This document shows, in pieces, positions 30,944 through 39,468 of a stretch of DNA of 64,000 nucleotides (the stretch's first letter is position 1; each line of letters starts with the position of its first letter). The stretch is from positions 98,930 through 162,929 of the forward strand of contig BPIL01000005.1 in assembly GCA_026004095.1 (NCBI GenBank), in the 5' to 3' direction. The translations under genes and the position numbers were made by a program. The notes beneath the pieces were generated by a model. The model did not search any database, was not told where the DNA came from, and worked only from the letters and a program-made list of their open reading frames with translations. This DNA is from Meiothermus sp. (GTDB lineage: Bacteria; Deinococcota; Deinococci; Deinococcales; Thermaceae).

Positions 30944-32004
30944 GCCCTACCCTTCAGGTACTTTTCGGGGTTCTTCAGGAACTTGGCGCGGCAGTTGGGG
31001 CAGCTAAAGTAGTAGGTCTGGCCCTGGTACTCGGCGCTGACGGCTTTGGCGATTTCGACCAGCTCGCCGCTGGTGGGGTCTATAGCCATACCGCTGGGGA
31101 CGCTGGTGGGCGCTGAAACAACCGGGGTATCGGCTGCAATGGCCTGAACCTGCTCGAGCGCCTGCAAGGGGTTTGGAGGGGCCTCGACGGCTACTTCCTG
31201 GGGGTTCTTTTGGTGCTTGAGCGAGATGATCTCGGCCAGGATCGAGACCGCCACCTCGTCGCGCCCGCGCCCCCCCAGGTCGAGGCCGGCGGGGTATTTG
31301 AGCTGGGGGAAGGTGGTTCTGGGCACCCCCAGAATTTCCAGGTTGTCCAGCACTGTGGCCCCGCGCTTGCGGCTCGCCACCAGCCCCAGGTAGGCCGGGC
31401 GGGGCATGTGCTGGGCGATGAGCACCAGGGCGTCTTCGTCGTAGTGGCCCTGCGAGGCCACCACGATGTGGGTTTTGGCGGGGTTTTGCGCGTCGAGCCA
31501 GCCCCCCAGCTCGCGCCAGTCCAGCACCTGAATCTCGGACTCGAGGCTCACCCCGGCCAGCTCGGGCTTATCGCAGGCCAGCGTGACGCTGTAGTTCATG
31601 CGGGCGGCTATCTGGGCGGTGGTGAGGGCGATTTGCGAACCCCCCACCACCAGCAAGCGGGCTTTACCGACCAGGGGCTCGATGTAGACGTCCACCGCGC
31701 CCTCGCTGGCGCAGGTCATGGGAATGACCACCTCGTCGGCGTGCTCGAGCACCACCCTGGCCGCCGCCTCCGGGGTAATCCTGACCAGCCGGGGCTTGCC
31801 CAGGCGCAGAACCTCGAGGGCCTGCTTGCGCACGATCTCCCGCGAACAGGCACCCCCCACATACCCTTCGAAGCGCCCATCCTCAAAGATGATGGCTTTG
31901 TCGCCCAGGTGCGAGGAGACCGGGGCCTGGCGCGAGACCACCGTAGCCAGCGCAAAGGACTGGCCGCTTTGCCTGAGCTCAGCGATTCGGCTATAGATGT
32001 CCAT
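30940..32004 (-). CDS. coxF: XdhC/CoxF-family maturation factor with C-terminal YHS domain
   Basis: 354 residues. The N-terminal XdhC_CoxI domain has GDKAIIFEDGRFEGYVGGACSR split over its first 60 residues. A Rossmann XdhC_C domain follows (LLVVGGSQIA, HIVVASQGHYDEDAL, YLGLVASRKRG, GLDLGGRGRDEVAVSILAE). These proteins bind molybdenum cofactor and load it into xanthine or CO dehydrogenase. Residues from about 305 form a YHS-like domain (SGMAIDPTSGELV, YYFSCPNCRAKFLKNPEKY), an unusual fusion that may bind metal. The ATG at 32004 is chosen since homology starts at MDIYSRIAEL. Confidence 0.88.
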   Translation of the reverse strand: MDIYSRIAELRQSGQSFALATVVSRQAPVSSHLGDKAIIFEDGRFEGYVGGACSREIVRKQALEVLRLGKPRLVRITPEAAARVVLEHADEVVIPMTCASEGAVDVYIEPLVGKARLLVVGGSQIALTTAQIAARMNYSVTLACDKPELAGVSLESEIQVLDWRELGGWLDAQNPAKTHIVVASQGHYDEDALVLIAQHMPRPAYLGLVASRKRGATVLDNLEILGVPRTTFPQLKYPAGLDLGGRGRDEVAVSILAEIISLKHQKNPQEVAVEAPPNPLQALEQVQAIAADTPVVSAPTSVPSGMAIDPTSGELVEIAKAVSAEYQGQTYYFSCPNCRAKFLKNPEKYLKGRA

Positions 32005-32119
32005 TTCTATTTCAGCGTAAAGCCAGATGGGATGGGAAAAACATCTGCTGGTCACAAAACCAGGCTCGCCATCCTCCCTGGATAAGCGGCGCGGTGGCTG
32101 TGTTTAGCGCCTAGACCCG

Positions 32120-32569
32120 CTAAACCTCGCTCATTTTCTGGCCCATGTTGGCAAACACCGTCTCGATAAGCCGCTTGGCCTGGGCATCCAGCACCCGCCC
32201 CCCCACTGTAGCGGCGGGGCCGCTCACCGTGGCCTGGCCCTGCCAGTCGAGCAGGGTGGTCTGGTTGTCCTGGCCTTTAATGTCGGCGCTGGCGGTAAGG
32301 TCGACGGCGCTGCCCAGCCCACCGCCGCGGATGCGCACCATCACCTTGTTTTCGTCTGGGCGAGGGTCAAGTTCAATGTTGAACTTGAAGGTACCCCGCA
32401 CAGGCCCCACCGCCACCCCCACGGTGGCGACCATGTTTTTATCGTCTTTGATCTCCACGCTCTTGAGGTCGGGCAGGCAGGAGGCTACTTTTTGGGGATC
32501 CTGGATAAATTTCCAGACTTTTTCGGGGCTGGCCTGAACGTTTTCTTGACCTTTGTACTCGAGTTTCAT
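32120..32569 (-). CDS. coxG: CoxG-family SRPBCC protein
   Basis: 149 residues of the START/SRPBCC fold: MKLEYKGQENVQASPEKVW at the start, PDPQKVASCLPDL-like QDPQKVASCLPDLKSVE, VGPVRGTFKFNIEL, and the GRVLDAQAKRLIETVF helix near the end. CoxG recruits CO dehydrogenase to the cytoplasmic membrane or delivers quinone so electrons reach the respiratory chain. It carries no obvious C-terminal membrane anchor here, unlike some homologues. It lies 69 bases after coxL. Confidence 0.9.
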   Translation of the reverse strand: MKLEYKGQENVQASPEKVWKFIQDPQKVASCLPDLKSVEIKDDKNMVATVGVAVGPVRGTFKFNIELDPRPDENKVMVRIRGGGLGSAVDLTASADIKGQDNQTTLLDWQGQATVSGPAATVGGRVLDAQAKRLIETVFANMGQKMSEV

Positions 32570-32638
32570 CTTTTACCTCACGGATGCGAGTAGCCGATAA
32601 GGCTTCGAGTTACCGGCTACTCGCAGCTTGGGACTGTT

Positions 32639-35038
32639 TTAGAACGCGTCTATGCCGGCTGAGCGCAGCACCCGCCAGACCTTTTCACGGGTGATGGGCA
32701 TGTCGATGTGGCGCACACCCAGGTGGGCCAGGGCGTCCACCACGGCGTTCACAAAGGCGGCCGGGCTGCCCACCGTGGGCGACTCGCCCACCCCTTTGGC
32801 CCCAATGGGGTGGTGGGGGCTGGGGGTAACGGTGTGGCCGGTCTCCCACTTGGGGGTCTCGAGGGCGGTGGGCAGCAGGTAATCGGTGAAGTTGGAGGCC
32901 AGGTGGTTGCCCTGCTCGTCGAAAGCGATCTCCTGCATGAAGGCCATGGCGAAGCCTTCGGTCAGGCCCCCGTGCACCTGCCCCTCCACAATCATGGGGT
33001 TGATGATGGTGCCGCAGTCGTCAATGGCCACGAAGCGGCGCACCTTGACCTCGCCGGTGCCTTTGTCAATGTCCACCACGCAGACGTAGGCCCCGTGGGG
33101 GAAGGTCAGGTTGGGCGGATCGTAGTAGTAGGTGGTCTCCAGTCCAGGTTCCAGGCCCGGGGGCGGGTTGGTGTAGGCGGCAAAAGCCACCTCGTTCATG
33201 GTCACGCTCTTGCCGGGCACGCCCTTGACCTGGAACTTCTTGTCCACCCACTCCACGTCGTTTTCGCTCACTTCCAGGAGGTGGGCGGCGATCTTTTTGG
33301 CCTTCTCGCGGATGCGACGGGCGGCCAGGGCCATGGCCCCGCCGGCGGTGGGGGTGCTGCGGCTGGCGTAGGTGCCCAGGCCATAGGGGGCGGTGTCGGT
33401 GTCGCCCTCCTCCACAATAATCTTGTCCACGTCCAGGCCCAGCTCCTCCGAGACGATCTGGGCCCAGGTGGTCTCGTGGCCCTGGCCCTGGTGGCGCGTG
33501 CCGGCCCGCACGATGGCGGAGCCCGTGGGGTGTACCCGAATCTCGGCCCCATCGAACATCTTGATGCCCAGGATATCGAAGTCCTTGCTGGGCCCGGCCC
33601 CCACAATCTCGGTAAAGGTGGAGATGCCAATGCCCATTAGCTCGCCCCGGGCCCGCTTCTCGGCCTGCTCTTTGCGCAGCTCGTGGTAACCGATGCGCTC
33701 GAGCGCCACTTTCAGGGTTTTCTCGTAGTCGCCGGAGTCGTAGGTCCAGCCCAGGGCCGAGGGGTAGGGGAACTGGTGGGGCTGGATGAAGTTCTTGAGG
33801 CGCAGCTCGGCGGGATCCATCTTGAGCTCGTGGGCCAGCACGTCCATGCTGCGCTCGATCAGGTAGCTGGCCTCGGTCACGCGGAAGGAGCAGCGGTAGG
33901 CCACCCCGCCGGGGGCCTTGTTGGTGTAGACCGCCTCCACCTGGGCGTAGGCCTTCTGGAAGTCGTAGGAGCCGGTGCAGATGCTGAACAGGCCCGCCGG
34001 GTACTTGCTGGGGTCGGCGGCGGCGTCGAAGGCCCCGTGGTCGGCCAGGGTATAAACCTTCATGGCCGTGACCTTGCCGTCTTTGGTGGCCCCAATCTCG
34101 ATGTCCATGTGGAAGTCGCGGGCGAAGCCGGTGGTGGTGAGGTTCTCGGTACGGGTCTCGACCCACTTGACCGGGGCGCCCAGCACGATGCTGCCCACGA
34201 TGGCGCACACGTAGCCGGGGTAGACCGGCACCTTGTTGCCAAAGCCGCCGCCAATGTCGGGCGAGATAACCCGGATGTTGTTCTCAGGAATTTTGGTTAC
34301 CAGCGATAGCACCGTGCGGATGGCGTGGGGCGCCTGGGTGGTCATGTAGACCGTAAGCCGCCCGGTGGCCTTGTTCATGTCGCCGATGCAGCCGCAGGGC
34401 TCCAGGGGGGCCGGGTGGCTGCGCGGGTAGACCATGTGCTGTTTGATGCGCACCTCGGACTGGGCCAGGGCCTTTTCGGTTTCGTCTTTGGAGCCCACCT
34501 CCCAGGTCCAGATGTGGTTGGGGTGCCGCCGAGGCCCATGGGCCCCGCTCATCTGATCTTTGATGTCTTCCCGCAGCACCGGTGCGTCGGGGGCGGTGGC
34601 TTTGTAGGGATCTACCACCACCGGCAGGGGCTCGTACTCGACCTGAACCGCGGCGGCCCCGTCGGCGGCGGCCTGCCGGGTCTCGGCGTACACCGCGGCC
34701 ACCTCCTGGTGCTGGTACAGCACCTTGCCGTCGGCCAGCACCATCTGCTTATCGCCGGCCAGGGTTGGAATCCAGGAAAGCCCCGCGGCGGCCAGGTCTT
34801 TGGCAGTGATGACGGCCTTGACACCGGGAATTTTCAGGGCCTCGCTGGTATCGATGTTCAGAATTTTGGCGTGGGCGTAGGGGCTATGTACCAGGGCCAT
34901 GTAGAGCATGCCTGGAAGGTTGATATCGTCGAGGTAGTTGCCCTTGCCCACGATAAAGCGAGCGTCTTCCTTGCGCTTGATGGCCTTGCCGAGCCCTTGG
35001 ATGCCCTTGGGCTCGAGGTTGGGGGTCTGGACTGCCAT
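32639..35038 (-). CDS. coxL: Aerobic carbon monoxide dehydrogenase large subunit, form I
   Basis: A 799-residue molybdenum hydroxylase subunit that oxidises CO to CO2 at a Mo-Cu centre with bound molybdopterin cytosine dinucleotide. The active-site loop reads AYRCSFR with copper-ligating Cys383, the diagnostic form I sequence; form II enzymes have [23 protein letters not shown] and the C-terminal [19 protein letters not shown] cofactor motifs are intact. The ATG at 35038 follows GGAGC. It sits in the order M-S-L with all three subunits. Confidence 0.97.
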   Translation of the reverse strand: MAVQTPNLEPKGIQGLGKAIKRKEDARFIVGKGNYLDDINLPGMLYMALVHSPYAHAKILNIDTSEALKIPGVKAVITAKDLAAAGLSWIPTLAGDKQMVLADGKVLYQHQEVAAVYAETRQAAADGAAAVQVEYEPLPVVVDPYKATAPDAPVLREDIKDQMSGAHGPRRHPNHIWTWEVGSKDETEKALAQSEVRIKQHMVYPRSHPAPLEPCGCIGDMNKATGRLTVYMTTQAPHAIRTVLSLVTKIPENNIRVISPDIGGGFGNKVPVYPGYVCAIVGSIVLGAPVKWVETRTENLTTTGFARDFHMDIEIGATKDGKVTAMKVYTLADHGAFDAAADPSKYPAGLFSICTGSYDFQKAYAQVEAVYTNKAPGGVAYRCSFRVTEASYLIERSMDVLAHELKMDPAELRLKNFIQPHQFPYPSALGWTYDSGDYEKTLKVALERIGYHELRKEQAEKRARGELMGIGISTFTEIVGAGPSKDFDILGIKMFDGAEIRVHPTGSAIVRAGTRHQGQGHETTWAQIVSEELGLDVDKIIVEEGDTDTAPYGLGTYASRSTPTAGGAMALAARRIREKAKKIAAHLLEVSENDVEWVDKKFQVKGVPGKSVTMNEVAFAAYTNPPPGLEPGLETTYYYDPPNLTFPHGAYVCVVDIDKGTGEVKVRRFVAIDDCGTIINPMIVEGQVHGGLTEGFAMAFMQEIAFDEQGNHLASNFTDYLLPTALETPKWETGHTVTPSPHHPIGAKGVGESPTVGSPAAFVNAVVDALAHLGVRHIDMPITREKVWRVLRSAGIDAF

Positions 35039-35102
35039 GGGTGCTCCTTTTTGCTTGGGTAAATCGCTGGAAGCAACAAGCCAGTAGCCTGGGGTTGGAT
35101 CA

Positions 35103-35591
35103 CTAGTCGTCGGCGGCTGCGCCTGCGGGTTGCTGCAACATCTGAGCGGCCTGCTGAACGGCTTTTACGATGTTCTGGTAGCCGGTGCAGCGGCAGAGGT
35201 TGCCCGAGAGGCCGAAGCGAATCTCTTCCTCGGTGGGGTTGGGGTTGTGCTGCAAAAGTACGTGCGCGGCCATGATCATGCCGGGCGTGCAGTAGCCGCA
35301 CTGCAGGCCGTGCTGGTCGTGGAAGGCCTGCTGCAGTGGGTGCAGCTTGTCCCCCTGGGCCATGCCCTCGATGGTGGTAATTTCGTGGCCCTCGGCCTGG
35401 ACTGCAAACATGGTGCAGCTTTTAACGGCGGTTTTGCCATCGAGCACCACCGTGCAAACCCCGCAGGAAGAGCTGTCGCAGCCGATATGGGTTCCGGTAA
35501 GACCGGCATCGCGGATGGCGTGCACCAGCAGGGTGCGGGGCTCCACGCTGAGTTTTTTCTCTGAGCCGTTGATTTTTAGCGTAATTTCCAT
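35103..35591 (-). CDS. coxS: Carbon monoxide dehydrogenase small (iron-sulfur) subunit
   Basis: 162 residues carrying two [2Fe-2S] clusters. The N-terminal ferredoxin-like cluster uses [12 protein letters not shown] plus a Cys in VKSCTMFA; the C-terminal helical domain uses QCGYCTPGM and [15 protein letters not shown]. It passes electrons from the molybdenum site to the FAD subunit. The start has an upstream AGGAG-like GGAGCTC. The tail ([10 protein letters not shown]) is slightly longer than usual and low in complexity. Confidence 0.96.
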   Translation of the reverse strand: MEITLKINGSEKKLSVEPRTLLVHAIRDAGLTGTHIGCDSSSCGVCTVVLDGKTAVKSCTMFAVQAEGHEITTIEGMAQGDKLHPLQQAFHDQHGLQCGYCTPGMIMAAHVLLQHNPNPTEEEIRFGLSGNLCRCTGYQNIVKAVQQAAQMLQQPAGAAADD

Positions 35592-35620
35592 GCTGAGCTC
35601 CTAACTGTAAGAAAGCGGCT

Positions 35621-36499
35621 TCAGGCCACCACCACGTTCAGGCGCTTCAGGGCTTTAATCAGGCCCCGGCCTACCAGTACCCGGGCCATATCCTTTTTGT
35701 ACTCGGCGGAGCCGCGCGCATCGGGATTGGGGTTGGCGATTTTGCGGGCCTCTTCGGCGGCGGCCCGGATCAGCTCGAGCGTAGGTTTCTGACCCCGCAG
35801 GATTTTCTCGGCCTCTTCAACCCGCAGGGCCATGTGGGCCACGGCGGTGATGCCGATGCCGGCCTCCTTGATGGTGCCGTCGGGGTTGAGTTCAACCTGC
35901 ACAGCCGCGGCGGCGGTGGCGTAGTCGCCCACCTTCCGTTCGATTTTTTCGTAGGCCCCAGAGGTGAGCGCGTTGGGGACAGGGAACCGCACCTCCACGG
36001 CCATCTCACCCTCGCCGATGGAGGTGGCGAAGCTATCCACCAGGAACCGGTCAATGGGCTCCACTCGAGCCCCGCCCGGGCCCTGGATAGCCATCTGGGC
36101 CCGGGCGGCAATGGCCGCGGCCGCCCAGTCGCCGGAGGGGTCGTTGTGGCAGAGGGAGCCCACCACGGTGGCGCGGAAGCGCACGATGGGGTCGGCGACG
36201 ACCATCGAGACGTCGCTGATCAGGTGATACCTGCTGCGGATCTCGGGGCTGAACTCCACGTCGGTATCCCGTACCAGCGCCCCCAGGCAGAGCATCCCAT
36301 TTTCTTCTTTCATGTAGCCCAGGTTGGGTAGCTTGTTGATATCGACCAGCACCGCAGGCTGGGCCAGGCGGTAGCGCATGGCCGGGATCAGGCTCTGCCC
36401 TCCAGCCAGCACGCGGGCGTCGGCGCCGTACTGGGCCAGGTGGCTCAGGGCCTCCTCGAGGGACATCGGACGTTTATACTCAAAGGCCGCAGGTATCAT
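35621..36499 (-). CDS. coxM: Carbon monoxide dehydrogenase medium (FAD) subunit
   Basis: 292 residues of the CO dehydrogenase/xanthine dehydrogenase FAD subunit. FEYKRPMSLEEALSHL begins it, LAGGQSLIPAMRYRLAQP binds FAD, and ATVVGSLCHNDPSGDWAAAA is the second flavin motif. The C-terminal CODH-FAD domain follows. The ATG at 36499 is preceded by AGGAGG and is chosen over 36550, which would overlap the intergenic control region. First gene of the leftward cox operon. Confidence 0.95.
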   Translation of the reverse strand: MIPAAFEYKRPMSLEEALSHLAQYGADARVLAGGQSLIPAMRYRLAQPAVLVDINKLPNLGYMKEENGMLCLGALVRDTDVEFSPEIRSRYHLISDVSMVVADPIVRFRATVVGSLCHNDPSGDWAAAAIAARAQMAIQGPGGARVEPIDRFLVDSFATSIGEGEMAVEVRFPVPNALTSGAYEKIERKVGDYATAAAAVQVELNPDGTIKEAGIGITAVAHMALRVEEAEKILRGQKPTLELIRAAAEEARKIANPNPDARGSAEYKKDMARVLVGRGLIKALKRLNVVVA

Positions 36500-36572
36500 G
36501 CAGTCCAGCCTCCTTTTTGCTTTTGCAAGCCAGTATAATCTATGGCCCAAACCTATTTAGCAAGAATGTTTA

Positions 36573-36604
36573 AGCTTACAGTTTGTATCAGTTTTCTGTA
36601 AGCT
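36573..36604. promoter_or_regulatory. Candidate operator between coxM and the divergent mocA-like gene
   Basis: AGCTTACAG (36573-36581) and CTGTAAGCT (36596-36604) form a perfect 9-bp inverted repeat with a 14-base spacer, 23 bp between half-site centres, about two helical turns. It sits in the only control region shared by the cox operon and the cofactor gene. Confidence 0.5.
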
Positions 36605-36612
36605 GCTGGGCT

Positions 36613-37506
36613 ATGGTAGATGCCATCGTGCTTGCGGCGGGGCGGGCCTCGAGGTTCGGGGTGCCTAAAATGCTGCTACCGGCGGGTGAGGGTCATGTGC
36701 TGCTAACGCGGGTGCTCGAGCGGGCCGCTGCTGTGGTGGATGGGCGCATTGCCGTGGTGGTGGGGCGGGCCGCGAAGGTAACCCGCCACGTGGTGGAGCG
36801 CTGGGTGGAAACCAGCGGGGGGCGGCAGGGCTCGAGGGTGCGCGCGGTGCTCAACCGCCAGTACCGGTATGGGCAGAGCACCTCGCTAAAAGCCGGCATC
36901 CGGGCTTTACCGGGTGCAGCCGGGGTGCTGGTCATGCTGGCCGATATGCCGGCGCTCGAGCCGACCCGGCTCGAACAACTGGGCGAGGCCATACGGGCTC
37001 GAGGCCCGCACCTGGTGGCGGTGGCCGCCGGCCTGCAAGGCCAGGTGCTGCCGCCGGTTTATCTGTCGGCCCAGCTTTTCCCAGAGATTCAAAAGCTTAG
37101 GGGGGATCAGGGGGCGCGGGCCATCCTGCGGGCCTACGAAGAACGCGTGGAGCGGGTTGAGTGGGGGGCGGGGCCCTGGTTTACCGATGTGGACGACTGG
37201 CCGACCTACCGGCACCTGGCCCAGCAGCAGGGGTGGGCCCTCGAGCAGGGGGGGGCGCTACCCCGACGGCCCATGGCCCTGGCCCAGGCCAAAGCCTTGG
37301 TAGACGCGGCCCTGGCAGGGCGGGAGGTGCCCTGGTTGGCGCCGGGGATTCTACTGCTGCCGTCATCGGGTGAGGCCGGCTGGTTCGATCTAACCCCGCC
37401 CTATCGCGGGGTTGGGGGCCTGGTGATGGGGCGCGCAAACACGCCGGAGGCCTACCTGCACTTGCTGCGCAGGGCTGCCCTTGCGGCGCTGGCTTTTGGG
37501 GTGTAA
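36613..37506 (+). CDS. MocA-like molybdenum cofactor cytidylyltransferase with C-terminal extension
   Basis: 297 residues. The NTP-transferase fold is marked by AIVLAAGRASRFGVPKMLLP, NRQYRYGQSTSLKAGIRAL and VLVMLADMPALEP, the MocA/MobA pattern. It should attach CMP to molybdopterin, making the MCD cofactor required by CO dehydrogenase, which fits its divergent position. After FTDVDDWPTYRHL, where such enzymes normally end (about 210), some 85 extra residues follow that I do not recognise. The ATG at 36613 begins the conserved strand; the 36583 alternative does not. Confidence 0.82.
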   Translation: MVDAIVLAAGRASRFGVPKMLLPAGEGHVLLTRVLERAAAVVDGRIAVVVGRAAKVTRHVVERWVETSGGRQGSRVRAVLNRQYRYGQSTSLKAGIRALPGAAGVLVMLADMPALEPTRLEQLGEAIRARGPHLVAVAAGLQGQVLPPVYLSAQLFPEIQKLRGDQGARAILRAYEERVERVEWGAGPWFTDVDDWPTYRHLAQQQGWALEQGGALPRRPMALAQAKALVDAALAGREVPWLAPGILLLPSSGEAGWFDLTPPYRGVGGLVMGRANTPEAYLHLLRRAALAALAFGV

Positions 37507-37590
37507 GGGCCCCCTTTGCGCCATGCTGGTGTGCCCATCCCCGGGCTGCTTGTTTGGTAAGGGTTCGGGTTGTGCGCTAAAGTAGGCACG

Positions 37591-38727
37591 ATGGCGCAAT
37601 ACGATGTTCTGGTGGTTGGGGCGGGCATTATCGGTGCGGCCTGTGCGTACCGGCTGGCTGAGCGGGGCCTTCGGGTGGGCGTGCTGGAAAAGGCCCCCGC
37701 CCCCGCTATGGGTTCGACCGGCAAGAGCGCGGCGGGTGTGCGGGTGCAGTTTACCGAAGCTACCAACATCCTGCTTTCCTGGTATTCCATACAGGAATAT
37801 CGAGCGATGCCTGAAGCGGCCTACCGGCCCATTGGCTATTTGTTTCTGGTGCCGGGCTCCCAGTGGGAACAGCACCTGGCGGGGGTGGGGCTGCAGCACA
37901 GCCTGGGGGTGCCGGTGGAGGTGCGCGACCTCGAGGCGGCCCAGGAGTGGTTCAGCTTCTCGCCGCTGGCAGCGGGTCTGGAAGCCATCCGGGGGGCCAC
38001 CTACGGCCCCGCCGACGGTATTGTAGATCCCCACGGCATCTGCCTGGCCTATCTGCAGCGGGCAAGGGAGATGGGGGCTTTGGTGCATACCGAGACCGAG
38101 TTTTGCCTGGCGCAGCCGACCCGGGCTGGGTGGAAGGTGCAGACCTCTAAAGGGCCGCTCGAGGCCCGGGTGGTGCTCAACGCGGCCGGGGCCTGGGCGG
38201 GCGAGGTGGGGCGGCGGGCCGGGCTGGAAATTCCCGTGCAGCCTGCCCGGCGGATGGTTTTCTGCACCGCGCCCATACCCCAACCCTCCTGGCATCCCCT
38301 GACCATAGATCTGTCCAGCGGCTTTTGGTTTCGCCCCGAGCATGACCGGCTGATTTTTGGTCGCAGCAATCCGGCCGATCGGGGCTTCCACGAAGGGATG
38401 GACTGGGGCTGGCTCGAGCCCACCCTCGAGGTGGGCCTGGCCCGCTTTCCCTGGCTCGAGGGGTGCAACCTCGACCAAAAGGCGAGCTGGTGGGGCTACT
38501 ACGAGGTTACCCCCGATCACAACCCCATCCTGGGCTGGATGCCGGGTGTGAAGGGATGGGTCAACGCCTGTGGCTTTTCCGGCCACGGGGTGCAGCAGGC
38601 CGCTATGGTAGGCCGTCTGATGGCTGAGGAAGTAGTGGATGGGCGGGCTTGCAGCTTGAATATAGACGCACTGCGCTATGAACGCTTTCTGGAAGATGCC
38701 AAGACGCGGGAAAAAAACATCGTCTAG
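37591..38727 (+). CDS. FAD-dependent oxidoreductase, DAO family
   Basis: 378 residues. The N-terminal dinucleotide fold is VLVVGAGIIGAACAYRLAERG, followed by GSTGKSAAGVRVQF, a substrate domain, VVLNAAGAWAGEVGRRAG and the C-terminal YEVTPDHNPILGWMP and NACGFSGHGVQQA motifs. This is the sarcosine oxidase/D-amino acid or glycine oxidase group. The substrate is not known; position next to the cofactor gene gives no firm hint. The ATG at 37591 is preferred over 37570 because the beta strand begins right after it. Confidence 0.87.
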   Translation: MAQYDVLVVGAGIIGAACAYRLAERGLRVGVLEKAPAPAMGSTGKSAAGVRVQFTEATNILLSWYSIQEYRAMPEAAYRPIGYLFLVPGSQWEQHLAGVGLQHSLGVPVEVRDLEAAQEWFSFSPLAAGLEAIRGATYGPADGIVDPHGICLAYLQRAREMGALVHTETEFCLAQPTRAGWKVQTSKGPLEARVVLNAAGAWAGEVGRRAGLEIPVQPARRMVFCTAPIPQPSWHPLTIDLSSGFWFRPEHDRLIFGRSNPADRGFHEGMDWGWLEPTLEVGLARFPWLEGCNLDQKASWWGYYEVTPDHNPILGWMPGVKGWVNACGFSGHGVQQAAMVGRLMAEEVVDGRACSLNIDALRYERFLEDAKTREKNIV

Positions 38728-38729
38728 GG

Positions 38730-38758
38730 TTGGCAGGGGCCTGAAAGGATGCTATACT
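38730..38758 (+). promoter_or_regulatory. rpmI-rplT promoter
   Basis: TTGGCA (38730-38735) and TATACT (38753-38758), 17-base spacer. The leader that follows (38766-38806) can fold, with GGCTGCC opposite GGGCGGCC, a plausible site for L20 autoregulation. Confidence 0.7.
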
Positions 38759-38822
38759 TGCAAGGCTGCCGAGTTGAAAGTCCTCGAGACGAGGCACTTG
38801 GGCGGCCAACCAGGAGTAGACC

Positions 38823-39023
38823 ATGGCTAAGATGAAGACCCATAAGGGCGCCAAAGGCCGTGTCAAGATTACGGCTACAGGCAAAGTGGTAGGCAAAAAG
38901 CCGGGGAAGCGCCACCTCAACTGGCACAAGTCGGGCAAAAGCCGCCGTCAGAAAGGGCGCGATTTTACCTTTTCGAAGGGCGAAGAGCGCCGCGTCCACC
39001 GCTTGATGCCCTACGACGTATAA
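38823..39023 (+). CDS. rpmI: 50S ribosomal protein L35
   Basis: 66 residues, strongly basic, with MAKMKTHKGAKGRVKITATGK at the N-terminus split as MKTHKGAKGR and GKVVGKKPGKRHL, then HKSGKSRRQKGRDF. Typical L35 length. It binds 23S rRNA in the large subunit. In most bacteria infC precedes it; here a DAO-family gene does, and a separate promoter drives rpmI-rplT. Confidence 0.97.
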   Translation: MAKMKTHKGAKGRVKITATGKVVGKKPGKRHLNWHKSGKSRRQKGRDFTFSKGEERRVHRLMPYDV

Positions 39024-39039
39024 GGAGAGGTGATCCAGA

Positions 39040-39387
39040 ATGCCACGCGCCAAAACCGGTGTAGTTCGTCGTCGTAAACATAAGGCCATCCTCAAACGGG
39101 CCAAGGGCTTCTATGGTTTGCGCTCCAAGAGCGTGCGCAAGGCCCGCGAGACGCTGTTTAGCGGAGCCATGCGCTCCTTCAACGACCGCCGCAAGCGCAA
39201 GGGCGATATGCGCCGCTTGTGGATTGTGCGTATCAACGCGGCTGCTCGCCAGCATGGCCTGAGCTACAGCGTGTTCATGCACGGCCTCAAGAAAGCCGGC
39301 ATCGAGCTCGACCGCAAGATTCTTGCCGATATTGCCGTGCGCCAGCCTGAAGCTTTTGCCGAGCTGGTCAACAAGGCCAGGGCCTAG
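39040..39387 (+). CDS. rplT: 50S ribosomal protein L20
   Basis: 115 residues: [57 protein letters not shown] and the C-terminal [20 protein letters not shown] are all canonical. L20 is an early large-subunit assembly protein and the usual autoregulator of its operon. It lies 16 bases after rpmI with AAGGAGAGG before the ATG, and ends at an intrinsic terminator. Confidence 0.98.
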   Translation: MPRAKTGVVRRRKHKAILKRAKGFYGLRSKSVRKARETLFSGAMRSFNDRRKRKGDMRRLWIVRINAAARQHGLSYSVFMHGLKKAGIELDRKILADIAVRQPEAFAELVNKARA

Positions 39388-39401
39388 TCATTATCGACCG
39401 G

Positions 39402-39428
39402 AAAACCCGCCCTTGTGGCGGGTTTTTT
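39402..39428 (+). terminator. Intrinsic terminator after rplT
   Basis: AAAACCCGCC (39402-39411) pairs with GGCGGGTTTT (39417-39426), loop CTTGT, followed by more T. The A/T symmetry may also serve the convergent gene. Confidence 0.88.
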
Positions 39429-39468
39429 CTGCAAGCCAGCCAACAAGCAAAACGCTGGGCTGGGGGGT

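Noticed and set aside
33066..34208. 380-codon frame inside coxL and similar long frames inside allB (41725-42660), uraD/permease (46584-47510) and hemL
   Set aside because: Alternative frames of conserved genes, Arg/Gly/Pro-rich, without homology; only the uraD part of the 46584-47510 frame is real.
32639..36499. Xanthine dehydrogenase feeding the nearby urate genes
   Set aside because: The large subunit has AYRCSFR, which is specific for form I CO dehydrogenase, and the accessory genes are of the cox type.
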